64,000 nucleotides of DNA from Bacillus sp. M6-12 (GCF_002860285.1 NZ_PGVF01000016.1:124001-188000); one strand, 5' to 3'; shown: positions 52,436 through 61,636, numbered from the stretch's first letter. Notes: a model not told the origin generated them from the letters alone. Made by a program: numbers and translations.

Positions 52436-53556
52436 AGACTGGAACGCCTCCCCTTTATTTTAGTGGCAGCCAGGAGGAGAGATGGAATTAGTAAATAAGT
52501 AAAGGCACCAGACCATAATTGCACGTTTGCCCAGCGGTTTAGTTCTTTTCCTTCTCTCCAATAGAACAGCTGAATTAAAAACACACCTGCCAGGACAAGT
52601 AAGCACACAGCGTAAAAACCTTTACGTGTAGTTTCTTTATACTGAGTTCCTGCAGAAATGCGTATGGCACCATATAAACAAAGCAGCAAAACGGATATAA
52701 AGAAAACATAGTGAAACATTTGCAGGGAAATCATGATAATTTCCACTCTCTCAAAAACAGGAGACTGAAGGTATCTGATCATATTAACTACCGGAAAACC
52801 TATTTTCCCCAAATAAGTGGTTCCGAAAAAGAACAGACATGCCAAGAAAAGCAGCAAATACTCTAAAATAGAAATCGAATTTGCAATCGATAAATATCTC
52901 AGCATCTTTTGCTTGGAATTTATCCAAGGCAGCACCAGAATTAAGTACTCCGGTCCTGATAAAGAGGACCAGACCATTAATATGCCTTTCCAGGGTTTAT
53001 GTGACCAATCTGTTGGGATCAAAGGATATAGATCATGCAGCTCAGCTGCAGGAGGAAAGAAATACGAAATATAAAGCAGGATGATCCAAAAGGTACATAG
53101 GAAAGCAATAATGCCAAAGCGGAGTGTTTTTTCCATCCCCTGACTGGCAATATAGGTGCTTATCAGCATAATAAACAGGATCATCCACGGCCGCTGCATA
53201 GCAGGAAAAATAAATTGATGGACGATTTCAGCATACCCAAGGATAATTATACTCATCTTTATAAAAATGAACGCAATCCCGGCAAAGGCTATTATACGAA
53301 GCGTCCTCCGACCTAAAAGATCAGCGAATCCATGATACCCCTGCTGCGTATTTTTAGAAGACAGGCACTTTGATAAAATAAACAGGTTAATCTGAGATAG
53401 GATTCCTACTGCCAATACCCCTAATAATAAATACGGCATCTCTAAAAACTTTGGCAAAAATAATATAAAATAGAGCATTTGTGAACGGTTAGCGAATGCA
53501 ATAATATATCCCTTTCCAAGCTGAGCAGTCTTATCAAATAATATAAAATCCCCCAT
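52432..53556 (-). CDS. Spore germinant receptor permease subunit B (GerAB type)
   Basis: 374 residues with about ten membrane helices, APC-superfamily spore permease. Typical segments are MPYLLLGVLAVGILSQINLF and HDLYPLIPTDWSHKPWKGIL. In characterised receptors the B subunit binds the germinant. GAGGAGATGATC precedes the ATG, directly after the A gene stop. Confidence 0.88.
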   Translation of the reverse strand: MGDFILFDKTAQLGKGYIIAFANRSQMLYFILFLPKFLEMPYLLLGVLAVGILSQINLFILSKCLSSKNTQQGYHGFADLLGRRTLRIIAFAGIAFIFIKMSIIILGYAEIVHQFIFPAMQRPWMILFIMLISTYIASQGMEKTLRFGIIAFLCTFWIILLYISYFFPPAAELHDLYPLIPTDWSHKPWKGILMVWSSLSGPEYLILVLPWINSKQKMLRYLSIANSISILEYLLLFLACLFFFGTTYLGKIGFPVVNMIRYLQSPVFERVEIIMISLQMFHYVFFISVLLLCLYGAIRISAGTQYKETTRKGFYAVCLLVLAGVFLIQLFYWREGKELNRWANVQLWSGAFTYLLIPSLLLAATKIKGRRSSL

Positions 53557-55050
53557 CTAGTGATCATCTCCTCGGTTATATCTCCATCTAAAGAGAGGAT
53601 GTACATGTGCTGGACGCTTTTTCATCCATGGAATAGGAGCCCGAATGAAGAAATCCATCCAATCTCTCCAATAGAGGGGCGCAACCGGAGCAAAATATGG
53701 CTGCTTCAAGCTTGTAAGTCCATTAAGGTGTGCGAGCATAAAGATCATTCCAAACACAATTCCCGGAATGCCCAGTAACGATGCTAAAATTAAAAATGCA
53801 AATTGAATGAGTGTGTTAGTCTTACTTAACAGATAATTTGGAACTAAAAAAGACGCAATCGCAGCCACACCCAATAAAACAATTAACACCTTGCTTACAA
53901 ACCCTGCTTCCACTGCTGCCTGGCCAATAACAATACCACCGATTGTACCCAGAGTTGTGCTTGTTTTTGATGGCATCCTCAAACTGGCTTCTTTAATAAT
54001 TTCCAGAATCAGAAGCATTAATAGCGCTTCCCAGAAGGGGCTAAATGGCAGTTTACTCCTGGATTCTAATAATACAAACAGAATCTGCAGCGGAATGACC
54101 TGATAGTGATGGGTGGTTAACGCAACATACAGAGGGATTAATGTAATAGACGCCAAATAGCTTACATACCGAAGGCATCGCAGGAAACTGGCAACAATCC
54201 ATTTGTGGATATAGTCCTCTGGTGATTGAAAGAGATGAAAAAAGGTGATAGGAGCAACTAACGCAAACGGTGTATTTGCGACCAGAATGACGATTTTTCC
54301 AAGTCCAAGAGAATAGGCACATTGATCCGGACGGTCTGTCTGCTGAAACTGCGGAAAGACCGAATGGATGTGATCCTCAATAAACGCCGCCAGATTCGAC
54401 TGTTCAATCACCATATCAGTATTTATTTTGGAAATTTTTTTGCGGGCAATATCAACAATATCTGGATTGGCGATGCCCTCTACATACAGTAATACAACCT
54501 TCGATTTAGTCAGGTACCCGGCAGAAAACCTCTCCGTTTTAAGTTCAGTCACCGGAAGCCTTCTTCGAAGCAAAGTGATATTTTGGTCAATCTGTTCGGT
54601 GAAGCTGTCCTTAGGACCGAGTAAAATGGTTTCTGTTTCCGATGGTTCAATGCTTCTCCCTAAGGGATTTTCAAATGGAACAGCCCACCAGCGTCCCTTG
54701 CCGTCATCAAGGAGCACATGTCCCAACATCATCAGCTGCTGTGCTTCATCAAGGCTGGTCAGAGCAGCCGCTTTTACTGAGGTAATGCAGGTATGTATCA
54801 TATCTTCAGAACCATTTTTTAAGGGCTGAATGATGGATTCATTTAACCTTTCCACGTCAATCAATGTTCGGATGAAAATAAGAGTTATATTCCGGTCTTT
54901 ATTAATCCTGTGTTCTATCAATTCTCCATCATCCATATTTGAAATCAGGCCCTTGACAGCAGCTATAGATAAATCATTATCTTTTTGAAAAAGCTGGTTG
55001 CCGTCTTTATTTTCATGACGGATTGGTTTGCTCTTCTTTTTCCAAAACAT
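53557..55050 (-). CDS. Spore germinant receptor subunit A (GerAA type)
   Basis: 497 residues. A hydrophilic N-terminal half (1-250; NDLSIAAVKGLISNMDDGEL, ILLGPKDSFTEQIDQNITLL) is followed by about five membrane helices including GKIVILVANTPFALVAPITF, and a C-terminal cytosolic tail. ATG 55050 has AGGTGAG at good spacing; GTG 55062 overlaps that site. First gene of the A-B-C operon, transcribed from a sigma-G-like promoter. Confidence 0.88.
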   Translation of the reverse strand: MFWKKKSKPIRHENKDGNQLFQKDNDLSIAAVKGLISNMDDGELIEHRINKDRNITLIFIRTLIDVERLNESIIQPLKNGSEDMIHTCITSVKAAALTSLDEAQQLMMLGHVLLDDGKGRWWAVPFENPLGRSIEPSETETILLGPKDSFTEQIDQNITLLRRRLPVTELKTERFSAGYLTKSKVVLLYVEGIANPDIVDIARKKISKINTDMVIEQSNLAAFIEDHIHSVFPQFQQTDRPDQCAYSLGLGKIVILVANTPFALVAPITFFHLFQSPEDYIHKWIVASFLRCLRYVSYLASITLIPLYVALTTHHYQVIPLQILFVLLESRSKLPFSPFWEALLMLLILEIIKEASLRMPSKTSTTLGTIGGIVIGQAAVEAGFVSKVLIVLLGVAAIASFLVPNYLLSKTNTLIQFAFLILASLLGIPGIVFGMIFMLAHLNGLTSLKQPYFAPVAPLYWRDWMDFFIRAPIPWMKKRPAHVHPLFRWRYNRGDDH

Positions 55051-55109
55051 ATATTTTCTCACCTGAAATCCTTAATAAGTTCTGTAAAAACTCCCTTTCA
55101 TTCCAGGTT

Positions 55110-55139
55110 TATTATGTTCATTCCGCCTTTTCTTATCCA
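55110..55139 (-). promoter_or_regulatory. Sigma-G-like (forespore) promoter of the germination operon
   Basis: Minus strand: TGGATA (55134-55139), 17-bp spacer, CATAATA (55110-55116), close to the sigma-G pattern TGnATA-N17-CATnnTA. About 60 bp before the A gene start. Confidence 0.65.
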
Positions 55140-55377
55140 TTTCCACGTCGAAAAGACGCCCCCGTCAAGGCGGAGACGCCCAGTGTTATTCATGCTAATT
55201 GTATAGAATAAAAAATTCATTTAAGAAAGAGAATTAAACCTGGGTTTATGATCTTTCAGGGGAGCCGCAACCTATCCATAATAATTCAGTTTAGCGTTTC
55301 TTTACATAAAGTCATATTATATCTTTCGGTAACGTGTTAAATTATAGGAATAAAGAATACAAAAGGAAGTGACCAAA

Positions 55378-55702
55378 TGCAGGCATTAGAAAAACTCCGG
55401 AGCCGCCGTATTATGCGGTTATTTTTACCTCTCAGCGAACTCCCGAAGATAACGGTTACGCAAAAATGGCTGATAAAATGGTCGAGCTTGCTTCACGGCA
55501 GCAAGGATTTCTGGGGGTTGAAAGTGTCCGTGATGTAACTGGCGCTGGTATTACCGTTTCATATTGGGATTCACTGGAGGCCATTGATCTTTGGCGGCAT
55601 AATGCAGCACATAAACTGGCTAAACAAAAAGGAAAAGACGAGTGGTACAAAAGCTTTGCACTTAGAATCTCTTTAGTGGAAAAAGATAATCTGTTATATT
55701 AA
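55378..55702 (+). pseudogene. Antibiotic biosynthesis monooxygenase-type protein, N-terminal frameshift
   Basis: ATG 55378 with AAGGAAG reads MQALEK and then should continue TPEPPYYAVIFTSQRTPEDN, but that segment is in another frame; one A is missing in the A5 run near 55393. The correct frame then continues KMADKMVELASRQQGFLGVE, ITVSYWDSLEAIDLWRHNAA and ends at 55702. These are typical ABM-domain (dimeric alpha-beta barrel) features, total about 108 residues. A shorter start at ATG 55466 would lack the first strand. Sequencing error is an alternative. Confidence 0.75.
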
Positions 55703-55815
55703 AAAACATCGCCGAAGCTTGATGTCAAGCTACTTCTTATGTAATACATAAGTTAAATCATTGCTTGATAAAGCTAGTTGGTTAGTATGATTATAAAGGG
55801 AGGAAGTGCAAAAAG

Positions 55816-56523
55816 ATGGATATCGAAATGGTGATGCAGGAACTGGAAGCACTCGGCAAGGAACGAATTAAAAAAACCTACGTAAGCAATGGTGCTCTCG
55901 AGCCGCTGTTTGGGGTGGCTACAGGCGCAATGAAGCCACTCGCAAAGAAAATCAAGAAAAATCAGCCTTTAGCCGAGCAGCTTTATGCCACCGGGAACTA
56001 CGATGCCATGTATTTTGCCGGCATCATTGCTGACCCGATGACGATGACGGTGGCAGATTTTGAGCGTTGGATGGATGGGGCGTATTTTTATATGCTGTCT
56101 GATTATGTGGTTGCTGTAACTTTGGCTGAAACCGATATTGCACAAGCTGTTGCCGATAAATGGATCGCAAGCCGGGAAGAACTTAGAATGTCGGCAGGCT
56201 GGAGCTGTTACTGCTGGCTTTTGGGTAATCGCCCGGACAGCGAATTTAGCGGAAGCAAGATTGCCAGTATGCTTGATCAGGTAGAAAATACGATTCACGA
56301 TTCTCCTGATCGAACAAAATCTGCTATGAATAATTTTATTTACACAGTCGGGATTTCCTTTTTGCCGCTCCATGATATGGCGGTGAACACTGCAAAGGCA
56401 GTAGGACCGGTCGAAATCAGGCGGGACAAGAAAAAAAACAGTATTCTGCTTGCCTCCGAAAATATCCAAAAGGAAATAGATAGAAGGAGGCTTGGTTTCA
56501 AACGCAAATATGTGAGGTGTTAG
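55816..56523 (+). CDS. DNA alkylation repair-like HEAT-repeat protein (AlkD superfamily)
   Basis: 235 residues, all-helical, with the pattern MDGAYFYMLSDYVVAVTLAE and SAGWSCYCWLLGNRPDSEFS. The region resembles Bacillus DNA-alkylation-repair-family proteins, which bind damaged DNA with HEAT-like repeats; catalytic ability cannot be judged. AGGGAGGAAG precedes the ATG. No operon partner. Confidence 0.65.
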   Translation: MDIEMVMQELEALGKERIKKTYVSNGALEPLFGVATGAMKPLAKKIKKNQPLAEQLYATGNYDAMYFAGIIADPMTMTVADFERWMDGAYFYMLSDYVVAVTLAETDIAQAVADKWIASREELRMSAGWSCYCWLLGNRPDSEFSGSKIASMLDQVENTIHDSPDRTKSAMNNFIYTVGISFLPLHDMAVNTAKAVGPVEIRRDKKKNSILLASENIQKEIDRRRLGFKRKYVRC

Positions 56524-56893
56524 CATCGTTTGTGGTGAACTACACTAATTGAAACAAGAGCTCCATACATCATTTGAAGATTGCAAAAAAGCAAGGATCG
56601 GTGGCTATTCAACAATCGGGCGTTTTAATGGAGTAACGAAAAAGAGTCTAATTTTTCTATGTTAATAAAGAGGAATTGGGCTTTTATATTTAACGTTGTA
56701 AATTTTCCTGACGCTACCCCAACATAGATAGTAAAATAAGACAGGGAACAAATTTTTATTAAGTTTAGGGCATGTAATGAAGGAAGCAAGCACTGCATTT
56801 GTAACAATTCCGAATAAAGAAGACATCAAAGACTCAAAATGGGAAACTTTATAAGTGATTGTATGATCAACTTTAAAAGGAAGGGGTAAATAT
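56524..56893. other. Intergenic stretch with scattered coding debris
   Basis: 370 bp with short open pieces (one reads MKEASTAFVTIPNKEDIKDS near 56777) but no complete gene. Probably eroded coding DNA. Confidence 0.35.
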
Positions 56894-57010
56894 ATGGGAT
56901 TAAAGAGCATGATAAAGAAGGAAATAAAGAAGCAGGTGAAGAAGCAAATAACAAAGAAAGCCGGAAAGACTGCTGGAAAAATAATAGAAAAAGTAATGAA
57001 GAAGATTTGA
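56894..57010 (+). CDS. 38-aa highly cationic amphipathic peptide
   Basis: Begins MGLKSMIKKEIKKQVKKQIT and ends IIEKVMKKI. 14 Lys and 2 Glu give a net charge of about +12. Isoleucine and valine recur every 3-4 residues (7, 11, 15, 19, 30, 34, 38), so one helix face is hydrophobic. Very good ribosome site (AAGGAAGGGG, 7 nt before ATG). No leader peptide or export gene is next to it. It might be a leaderless bacteriocin-like peptide, a toxin component or a nucleic-acid-binding microprotein; family unknown. Confidence 0.55.
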   Translation: MGLKSMIKKEIKKQVKKQITKKAGKTAGKIIEKVMKKI

Positions 57011-57030
57011 ATGATACATGAATTATTCAT

Positions 57031-57195
57031 GAGAATAAACCAGTGGATGGAACCGTTTCAGGGAAGTTAACCGGGGAGGAACTAAAAGCGCTTGTGGACT
57101 TTGAAATTGAGGTCCAATCGTTAAATCATTTAAATATTACAGCTGAAAACTACGATAATTACAAGAAATTTAAAGAAGAATTTAGACAGATTTAA
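57031..57195 (+). pseudogene. Start-less coding fragment
   Basis: An open frame reads ENKPVDGTVSGKLTGEELKA, VDFEIEVQSLNHLNITAEN and ends KKFKEEFRQI. It has no start codon upstream before a stop and good protein-like composition. Coding-like sequence may continue in another frame to about 57409. Family not recognised. Confidence 0.35.
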
Positions 57196-57574
57196 ACGAA
57201 GCGTTTAGCTATATGGATTCCTATATGCAGACGATTTGGTGTGCCTTTGGGTTGGGAATTGAGAGCAGATTTAGCTGCAGGTGTTGTCTATCGATTATAA
57301 TACACCCTTCAATTCAGATGAGGATGAAGAATAAAAGAGATTCAGCTGCCATTTTCGGCGGTTTTTTTGTTTTGCTAAGGGGCAGGTCTGTTGAACAAGT
57401 TATGAATTGAATAGTTTAAAGTTATATGCATTTCTTGTAATGAGGAGTGTTTTTTTTATTGAAGGAATTTGATAAAACAATAATTATATATTAAAAACGA
57501 ATAAAAATTTATTGAAATTCAATAAAATGTATATTAAGATCAAATTACTTAGAATTTAAAGTGAGGTGCTTTTT

Positions 57575-58057
57575 ATGAAAAAAGTAACAACGTTGTTTTT
57601 AAAAATAGCTGTTATTCTTTTGGGAGTCCCAGTTCTTGCTTTGTGCATCTTTTTGGTACCTGAGATAGGGAATATTGCAGCAAAATTGCTTCCAGAGTTT
57701 ACTTATATAAAATATCTCATTTCCATCGTTTTTTATGCATCGGCGATACCTTTTTACATTGCTTTGTATCAAGCTTTCAAACTTTTACGCTATATTGACA
57801 AAAATAAAGCTTTCTCCGATTTATCAGTAAAAGCTTTAAAGAAAATCAAATACTGCGCAATCACAATCAGTAGTTTGCATGTGCTAGTCTTGCCGCTCTT
57901 CTATCTCTTTGCGGAGAAAGACGACGCCCCAGGTGTCATCTTTATCGGATTGGTTGTTCCTTTTGCTTCGATGGTTATCGCAGTCTTTGCGGCTGTTCTC
58001 CAAAAACTTTTACAAGAAGCAATTGATATAAAATCAGAAAATGATTTAACGGTCTGA
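57575..58057 (+). CDS. DUF2975 membrane protein (YoaS-like)
   Basis: 160 residues with four membrane helices (VTTLFLKIAVILLGVPVLAL; YLISIVFYASAIPFYIALYQ; AITISSLHVLVLPLFYLFAE; GVIFIGLVVPFASMVIAVFA). The segment LLRYIDKNKAFSDLSVKALK is typical. ATG 57575 is favoured with GAGGTG upstream over GTG 57566. It is paired with the XRE regulator that follows, as in B. subtilis yoaS/yozG. Confidence 0.85.
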   Translation: MKKVTTLFLKIAVILLGVPVLALCIFLVPEIGNIAAKLLPEFTYIKYLISIVFYASAIPFYIALYQAFKLLRYIDKNKAFSDLSVKALKKIKYCAITISSLHVLVLPLFYLFAEKDDAPGVIFIGLVVPFASMVIAVFAAVLQKLLQEAIDIKSENDLTV

Positions 58058-58067
58058 GGTGAATAAC

Positions 58068-58289
58068 ATGGCGATAATAATCAATATTGATGTGATGTTA
58101 GCAAAAAGGAAAATGAGCGTAACAGAACTTTCGGAGAGAGTTGGAATAACAATGGCTAACCTTTCTATATTGAAAAATGGAAAGGCAAAAGCAATTAGAC
58201 TTTCAACTTTAGAGGCAATTTGCAAAGCATTAGAATGCCAGCCTGGAGACATTTTAGAATACAAAAGTGAAGAAGAAATTCAAGAATGA
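58068..58289 (+). CDS. XRE/Cro-like HTH regulator (YozG-like)
   Basis: 73 residues, a single HTH_26-type domain: MLAKRKMSVTELSERVGITM, then NLSILKNGKAKAIRLSTLEA and the C-terminal CQPGDILEY. ATG 58068 with GAGGTG. Starts 10 bp after the DUF2975 gene; the two are a recurrent pair in Firmicutes, the regulator probably controlling its own operon. Confidence 0.88.
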   Translation: MAIIINIDVMLAKRKMSVTELSERVGITMANLSILKNGKAKAIRLSTLEAICKALECQPGDILEYKSEEEIQE

Positions 58290-58324
58290 TAGACAACAAT
58301 TTAGTTGATAATGGAGGTGTCTCT

Positions 58325-58426
58325 ATGGACAGTATGCGATTGAGATTAGAACTTAAAAATCTGTCTCTAAGAGTCGGCAATGTAACCCTCACAGTAACAG
58401 ACCAAGCCAATGTTCATTTGAAATAA
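58325..58426 (+). CDS. Putative 33-aa small protein downstream of the XRE gene
   Basis: ATG 58325 has TGGAGGTG 7 nt upstream. The product begins MDSMRLRLELKNLSLRVGNV and ends in a strand-like TLTVTDQANVHLK. It is 35 bp after the regulator and is followed by the operon terminator, which supports it as a third cistron. Function unknown. Confidence 0.5.
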   Translation: MDSMRLRLELKNLSLRVGNVTLTVTDQANVHLK

Positions 58427-58446
58427 ATTAAGTCCAAGAACCACCG

Positions 58447-58487
58447 GGGCGGTGGGAAGCAAGCCGTTAAAGCTTTTCCCGCCCTTT
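58447..58487 (+). terminator. Terminator of the DUF2975/XRE operon
   Basis: GGGCGG-GGGAAGC and GCTTTTCCC-GCCC arms, followed by TTTAG. Confidence 0.6.
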
Positions 58488-58604
58488 AGAGTGTCAGAAA
58501 AAAGCATTGCTGGGCCGTTTTAGTTCAAAACATTATGCACTTACCAATAGTCACTTTTCAAAAAAGCTTTGTCTCTCTACTTTGCAGATTCTAAGAGAAA
58601 AATT

Positions 58605-58778
58605 CTAATACCACTCTGTTTTTCCTCTCTCTTGTGCGATTCCATGGGCAGCATTTTCCTTCCACTCTTGTATCGATTCTAAAGAATCCCATTATGAAAC
58701 TGTAATTCCTAACCCTTCATCCCGGGCACTTTCCATTCCTAAGTATGGCGATTCAGGAGTTTTTGCAATTCCGCTCAT
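58605..58778 (-). pseudogene. Second antibiotic biosynthesis monooxygenase remnant
   Basis: Minus-strand frame with good ribosome site (GGAGGAACTTAAA) reads MSGIAKTPESPYLGMESARD, then GLGITVS, an internal TAA where family members have Tyr, and WDSLESIQEWKENAAHGIAQ ending KTEWY. Compared with the paralog at 55378 about 36 residues are missing between TPESPY and LGMESARD. So it carries an in-frame deletion and a nonsense change. Confidence 0.75.
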
Positions 58779-58877
58779 TTTAAGTTCCTCCAATAAGTTT
58801 TTACTATATTTTTTTATCATACAAAGAAAAATACGGAAACTTCCAAAAGAATTGGTCGTTTCCCTGGTTTTACCCTC

Positions 58878-60347
58878 TTATTTTATTTCCAGATCCTGCA
58901 AACGGTCATAGGCCTCCCTTTTCGATAAATTAAATGACTGCCAAGGCATATCGCCCCCAGACAGGAACGTTTTACGGTCTATCAGGGCTTGTTTAAGATT
59001 TGGTATTTCCGGATTTATTTCGTAAAGATCCATCAACCCCATCAGGCCCGTGTATGAGAGCGAGTCCAAATGATACACATCAATTTTTCCAGTTTCCCGA
59101 TAACGATCCATATTCCTATCGACAATGAACTGATCGATATTTACTGTGTTTAATAATGCGTAATATACAAGAGCAGAGATAATGTAGAACCGGGCCAATG
59201 AAAGCTTTTCAACCCATATCTTAATCATTGTGTAGGCGAAGATGACTCCCAACAGGATCATAAAGGAGTGGGGCAAGACTCTTAGCAGTGTGAATCCATA
59301 TGCACTTTCATAAAGTGACAGTCTCATAAAAGCCGAAACCAGCATGATGCTGCTGACAAGGACCAAGATTGTGAGCAGCAGTCTGATAAACATTTTGATT
59401 CCGGGCTTCTCCATTTTAGTGAAAGTTAACACACCATTCAGGAGCGTTAAATTAATTAAAGATACTAACAGCAATTCAAAGAATCCTCGGCGGGCATATT
59501 CGGCAAACGTATAAGTTTCCTGAAGCGAACCGCTGAAAAAGTATTGAAACTGCACAGTTACAAAGAGGCCATAAACGATGTTAACCATCACTAATAACGT
59601 TGCAGTTATTACCCCATCCCAGTTTTTGTTTATGGTTTCCGGGATAGAGGCTGAAGGCTCTTTTTGTTCGTTATGTTTGTTTAGCACTTGTAAAAATCCG
59701 AAAAAAGCAAATGTGAAAAATACAATCACGACAAAACGAAAAACTGCTTCCGCCAAATTTGGTCCATTTAACACAAATGGCAGTCTGCCGATCAAGCTGC
59801 CAAACTGGGCATCCGCTGAAGAAAGCAGGCTAATGACAATAAATAGCAAGGGCACTGAAAGAAGGATACCTATAAAAACCTTTGAGAAAAGCTGATAGGC
59901 CTTCTTATCAGATTTATTTTGAAAATGCTTTTTGAATTTGGAAACAAAGGAAGCATTATACAAAAAAGAAGCTGCCACTTTTTTGATGGTATAAAGAATA
60001 AAGGAAAAACGATCGTATGCCAGTTTGGTTGTGCCTGTAATCAGAGTTAGGTGAAGAATGACCAGGCTCGGAATGATAATCAGATTTAACAGATAAAAAA
60101 ACATGTTTGAGTAAAAAAGATAACTCGCAGCCAACATCCACACTGCTATCAAAATCAAAAAACCGATTCTCCTATTAGTAAAAGGGAAGCTTTTAAATCG
60201 CCAGAAGAACACCCAATAAAAGGCCGTAATAAACACTAAATAAGAAACACCGATTTCACCATGGAAAAAAGCTAACTCAGCTATAATAGCCAAACCTGCA
60301 CAGAGAAAGAGAAAGAAAAAATCTCCCTTTTTTATTTTAACGTCCAT
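58878..60347 (-). CDS. DUF4153/DUF4173 polytopic membrane protein
   Basis: 489 residues, about a dozen hydrophobic helices followed by a soluble C-terminal 75 residues (VDRNMDRYRETGKIDVYHLD). DUF4173 features are SAFMRLSLYESAYGFTLLRV and LNTVNIDQFIVDRN. Function unknown. A copy of the PadR operator lies 40 bp before the start, so it belongs to the PadR regulon although it can be transcribed apart. Confidence 0.8.
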   Translation of the reverse strand: MDVKIKKGDFFFLFLCAGLAIIAELAFFHGEIGVSYLVFITAFYWVFFWRFKSFPFTNRRIGFLILIAVWMLAASYLFYSNMFFYLLNLIIIPSLVILHLTLITGTTKLAYDRFSFILYTIKKVAASFLYNASFVSKFKKHFQNKSDKKAYQLFSKVFIGILLSVPLLFIVISLLSSADAQFGSLIGRLPFVLNGPNLAEAVFRFVVIVFFTFAFFGFLQVLNKHNEQKEPSASIPETINKNWDGVITATLLVMVNIVYGLFVTVQFQYFFSGSLQETYTFAEYARRGFFELLLVSLINLTLLNGVLTFTKMEKPGIKMFIRLLLTILVLVSSIMLVSAFMRLSLYESAYGFTLLRVLPHSFMILLGVIFAYTMIKIWVEKLSLARFYIISALVYYALLNTVNIDQFIVDRNMDRYRETGKIDVYHLDSLSYTGLMGLMDLYEINPEIPNLKQALIDRKTFLSGGDMPWQSFNLSKREAYDRLQDLEIK

Positions 60348-60386
60348 GTTCCCGCTCCTTTATAGATAGTAGTTCTATATACTAAG

Positions 60387-60398
60387 TAATTCTAGGTA
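60387..60398. promoter_or_regulatory. PadR operator half, copy 2
   Basis: TAATTCTAGGTA is the exact reverse complement of TACCTAGAATTA at 61399-61410 before padR. An approximate left arm TACTAAG precedes it. Confidence 0.55.
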
Positions 60399-60412
60399 TA
60401 TATTCAAAAAAA

Positions 60413-61060
60413 TTAGACGGATTTCTTTTTACCCCACCGATATCCCAGCCAGCATAGCGGATACAGTATGATCGTACCTGCAATGCACAATGTAATGAAT
60501 GTTTCTGACAGCAAGGGATGAAACCATTCATGGGGAATAATTCGAAACAGCACTAACAGCATCAGGCCCAAATTGGGAATTAGCGAGAGCAAAAATGTTT
60601 TTTGCATTAATGCATTGCCTGCCGCACCGAAGCTTTTGCCAATTTCATAGCCAAGCAGTACCCAAAAAAGCATATACATTCCCATAATTAACATTGGAAT
60701 CGAAGTCAGTCCATGCCAAAGATCATAAATCCATGCGGTTTTGCCGATTAAATGAAACACAGTCAATAACCCGCCCGCCGCAAAAAAAGCGGCGTTAAAA
60801 GATAAGAAAAACAGAAAGGTCTTATTATGGGTAACTGAAAGTTCTTCTTTCCATGATGCCGCAACTTCTTCAGGCTTTCCAATCACCTCTGAGATGTAAA
60901 GAAGCCATTCCTGGCTTGTTCTGTTTTCGGCAGACAGTTCTTCAAGCAAGTCGGAAAGGTGTGCTTCGTAGTCCTTTAAAATACTCTGCTTCCCCGGATG
61001 TTTATACAGCTTTTTTTCTAATTCTTTAAGGTACAAACTTTTCGCTTCATGTTGGGTCAT
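60413..61060 (-). CDS. HAAS/DUF1700-type membrane protein
   Basis: 215 residues. The N-terminal HAAS region ([20 protein letters not shown], then [13 protein letters not shown] and [17 protein letters not shown]) is followed by four membrane helices. Proteins of this kind are regularly encoded next to a PadR repressor and are thought to act in membrane signalling. Overlaps the PadR gene by 14 bp. Confidence 0.85.
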   Translation of the reverse strand: MTQHEAKSLYLKELEKKLYKHPGKQSILKDYEAHLSDLLEELSAENRTSQEWLLYISEVIGKPEEVAASWKEELSVTHNKTFLFFLSFNAAFFAAGGLLTVFHLIGKTAWIYDLWHGLTSIPMLIMGMYMLFWVLLGYEIGKSFGAAGNALMQKTFLLSLIPNLGLMLLVLFRIIPHEWFHPLLSETFITLCIAGTIILYPLCWLGYRWGKKKSV

Positions 61061-61388
61061 TGGTCGTGCCTTTCATCAGCTTGTTGATCACTTTTACAAA
61101 ATGATTCCATTCTGTTGTTTTTTCCTTTAGCATTTTCCTGCCCTCTGCCGTAATCCGATAGTACTTCCGGGCGGGCCCTTTTGCTTGTTCCTGCCAGTAA
61201 CATTCAATGTATTCCTGTTTTTCGAGTTTATGCAAAGCAGGATAGAGTGTGCCTTCCTTAACCTGCAAATGCTGGTCGCTCCGTGCACCCAGCTCTTTGA
61301 CCAGCTCGTAGCCATACATGTCCCGTTCATCCAAAAGCTGAAGGACAATCAGAGATGTACTGCCTTTTAACAGCTCACGATTTAACAC
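61047..61388 (-). CDS. PadR-family transcriptional repressor
   Basis: 113 residues. The winged helix has [40 protein letters not shown] and [20 protein letters not shown] 61388 is favoured because AGGTG lies 6 nt upstream; GTG 61397 overlaps it. It represses its own operon through the palindrome at 61399-61417 and, by the copied site, the DUF4153 gene (inference). Confidence 0.88.
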   Translation of the reverse strand: MLNRELLKGSTSLIVLQLLDERDMYGYELVKELGARSDQHLQVKEGTLYPALHKLEKQEYIECYWQEQAKGPARKYYRITAEGRKMLKEKTTEWNHFVKVINKLMKGTTNDPT

Positions 61389-61398
61389 TTTTTTCACC

Positions 61399-61417
61399 TA
61401 CCTAGAATTATGAGGTA
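61399..61417. promoter_or_regulatory. PadR operator, copy 1
   Basis: TACCT-N9-AGGTA palindrome directly upstream of padR. Confidence 0.6.
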
Positions 61418-61636
61418 TGAAAACATCATACTTGAAGCTTAAGAGTACTGCAACACTTTTTTACTAATAATTGGGTATGCAGCCAGGCTGTTTATTAATA
61501 CATACATTTAGAAATATAAGATTTCTAATATTTATTGATCAATCTAAGGTAAGTTACTTTATTTGCTGCTAGCATTGTGTTAATATTTTTCTAAATTCTC
61601 AGAATATTCTCTGAGTAATAAGGGGGAATCATATCA

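Noticed and set aside
55969-56526. 185-codon minus-strand frame over the AlkD-like gene
   Set aside because: The plus strand has the ribosome site and a coherent helical protein; the minus frame is cysteine/histidine-rich noise.
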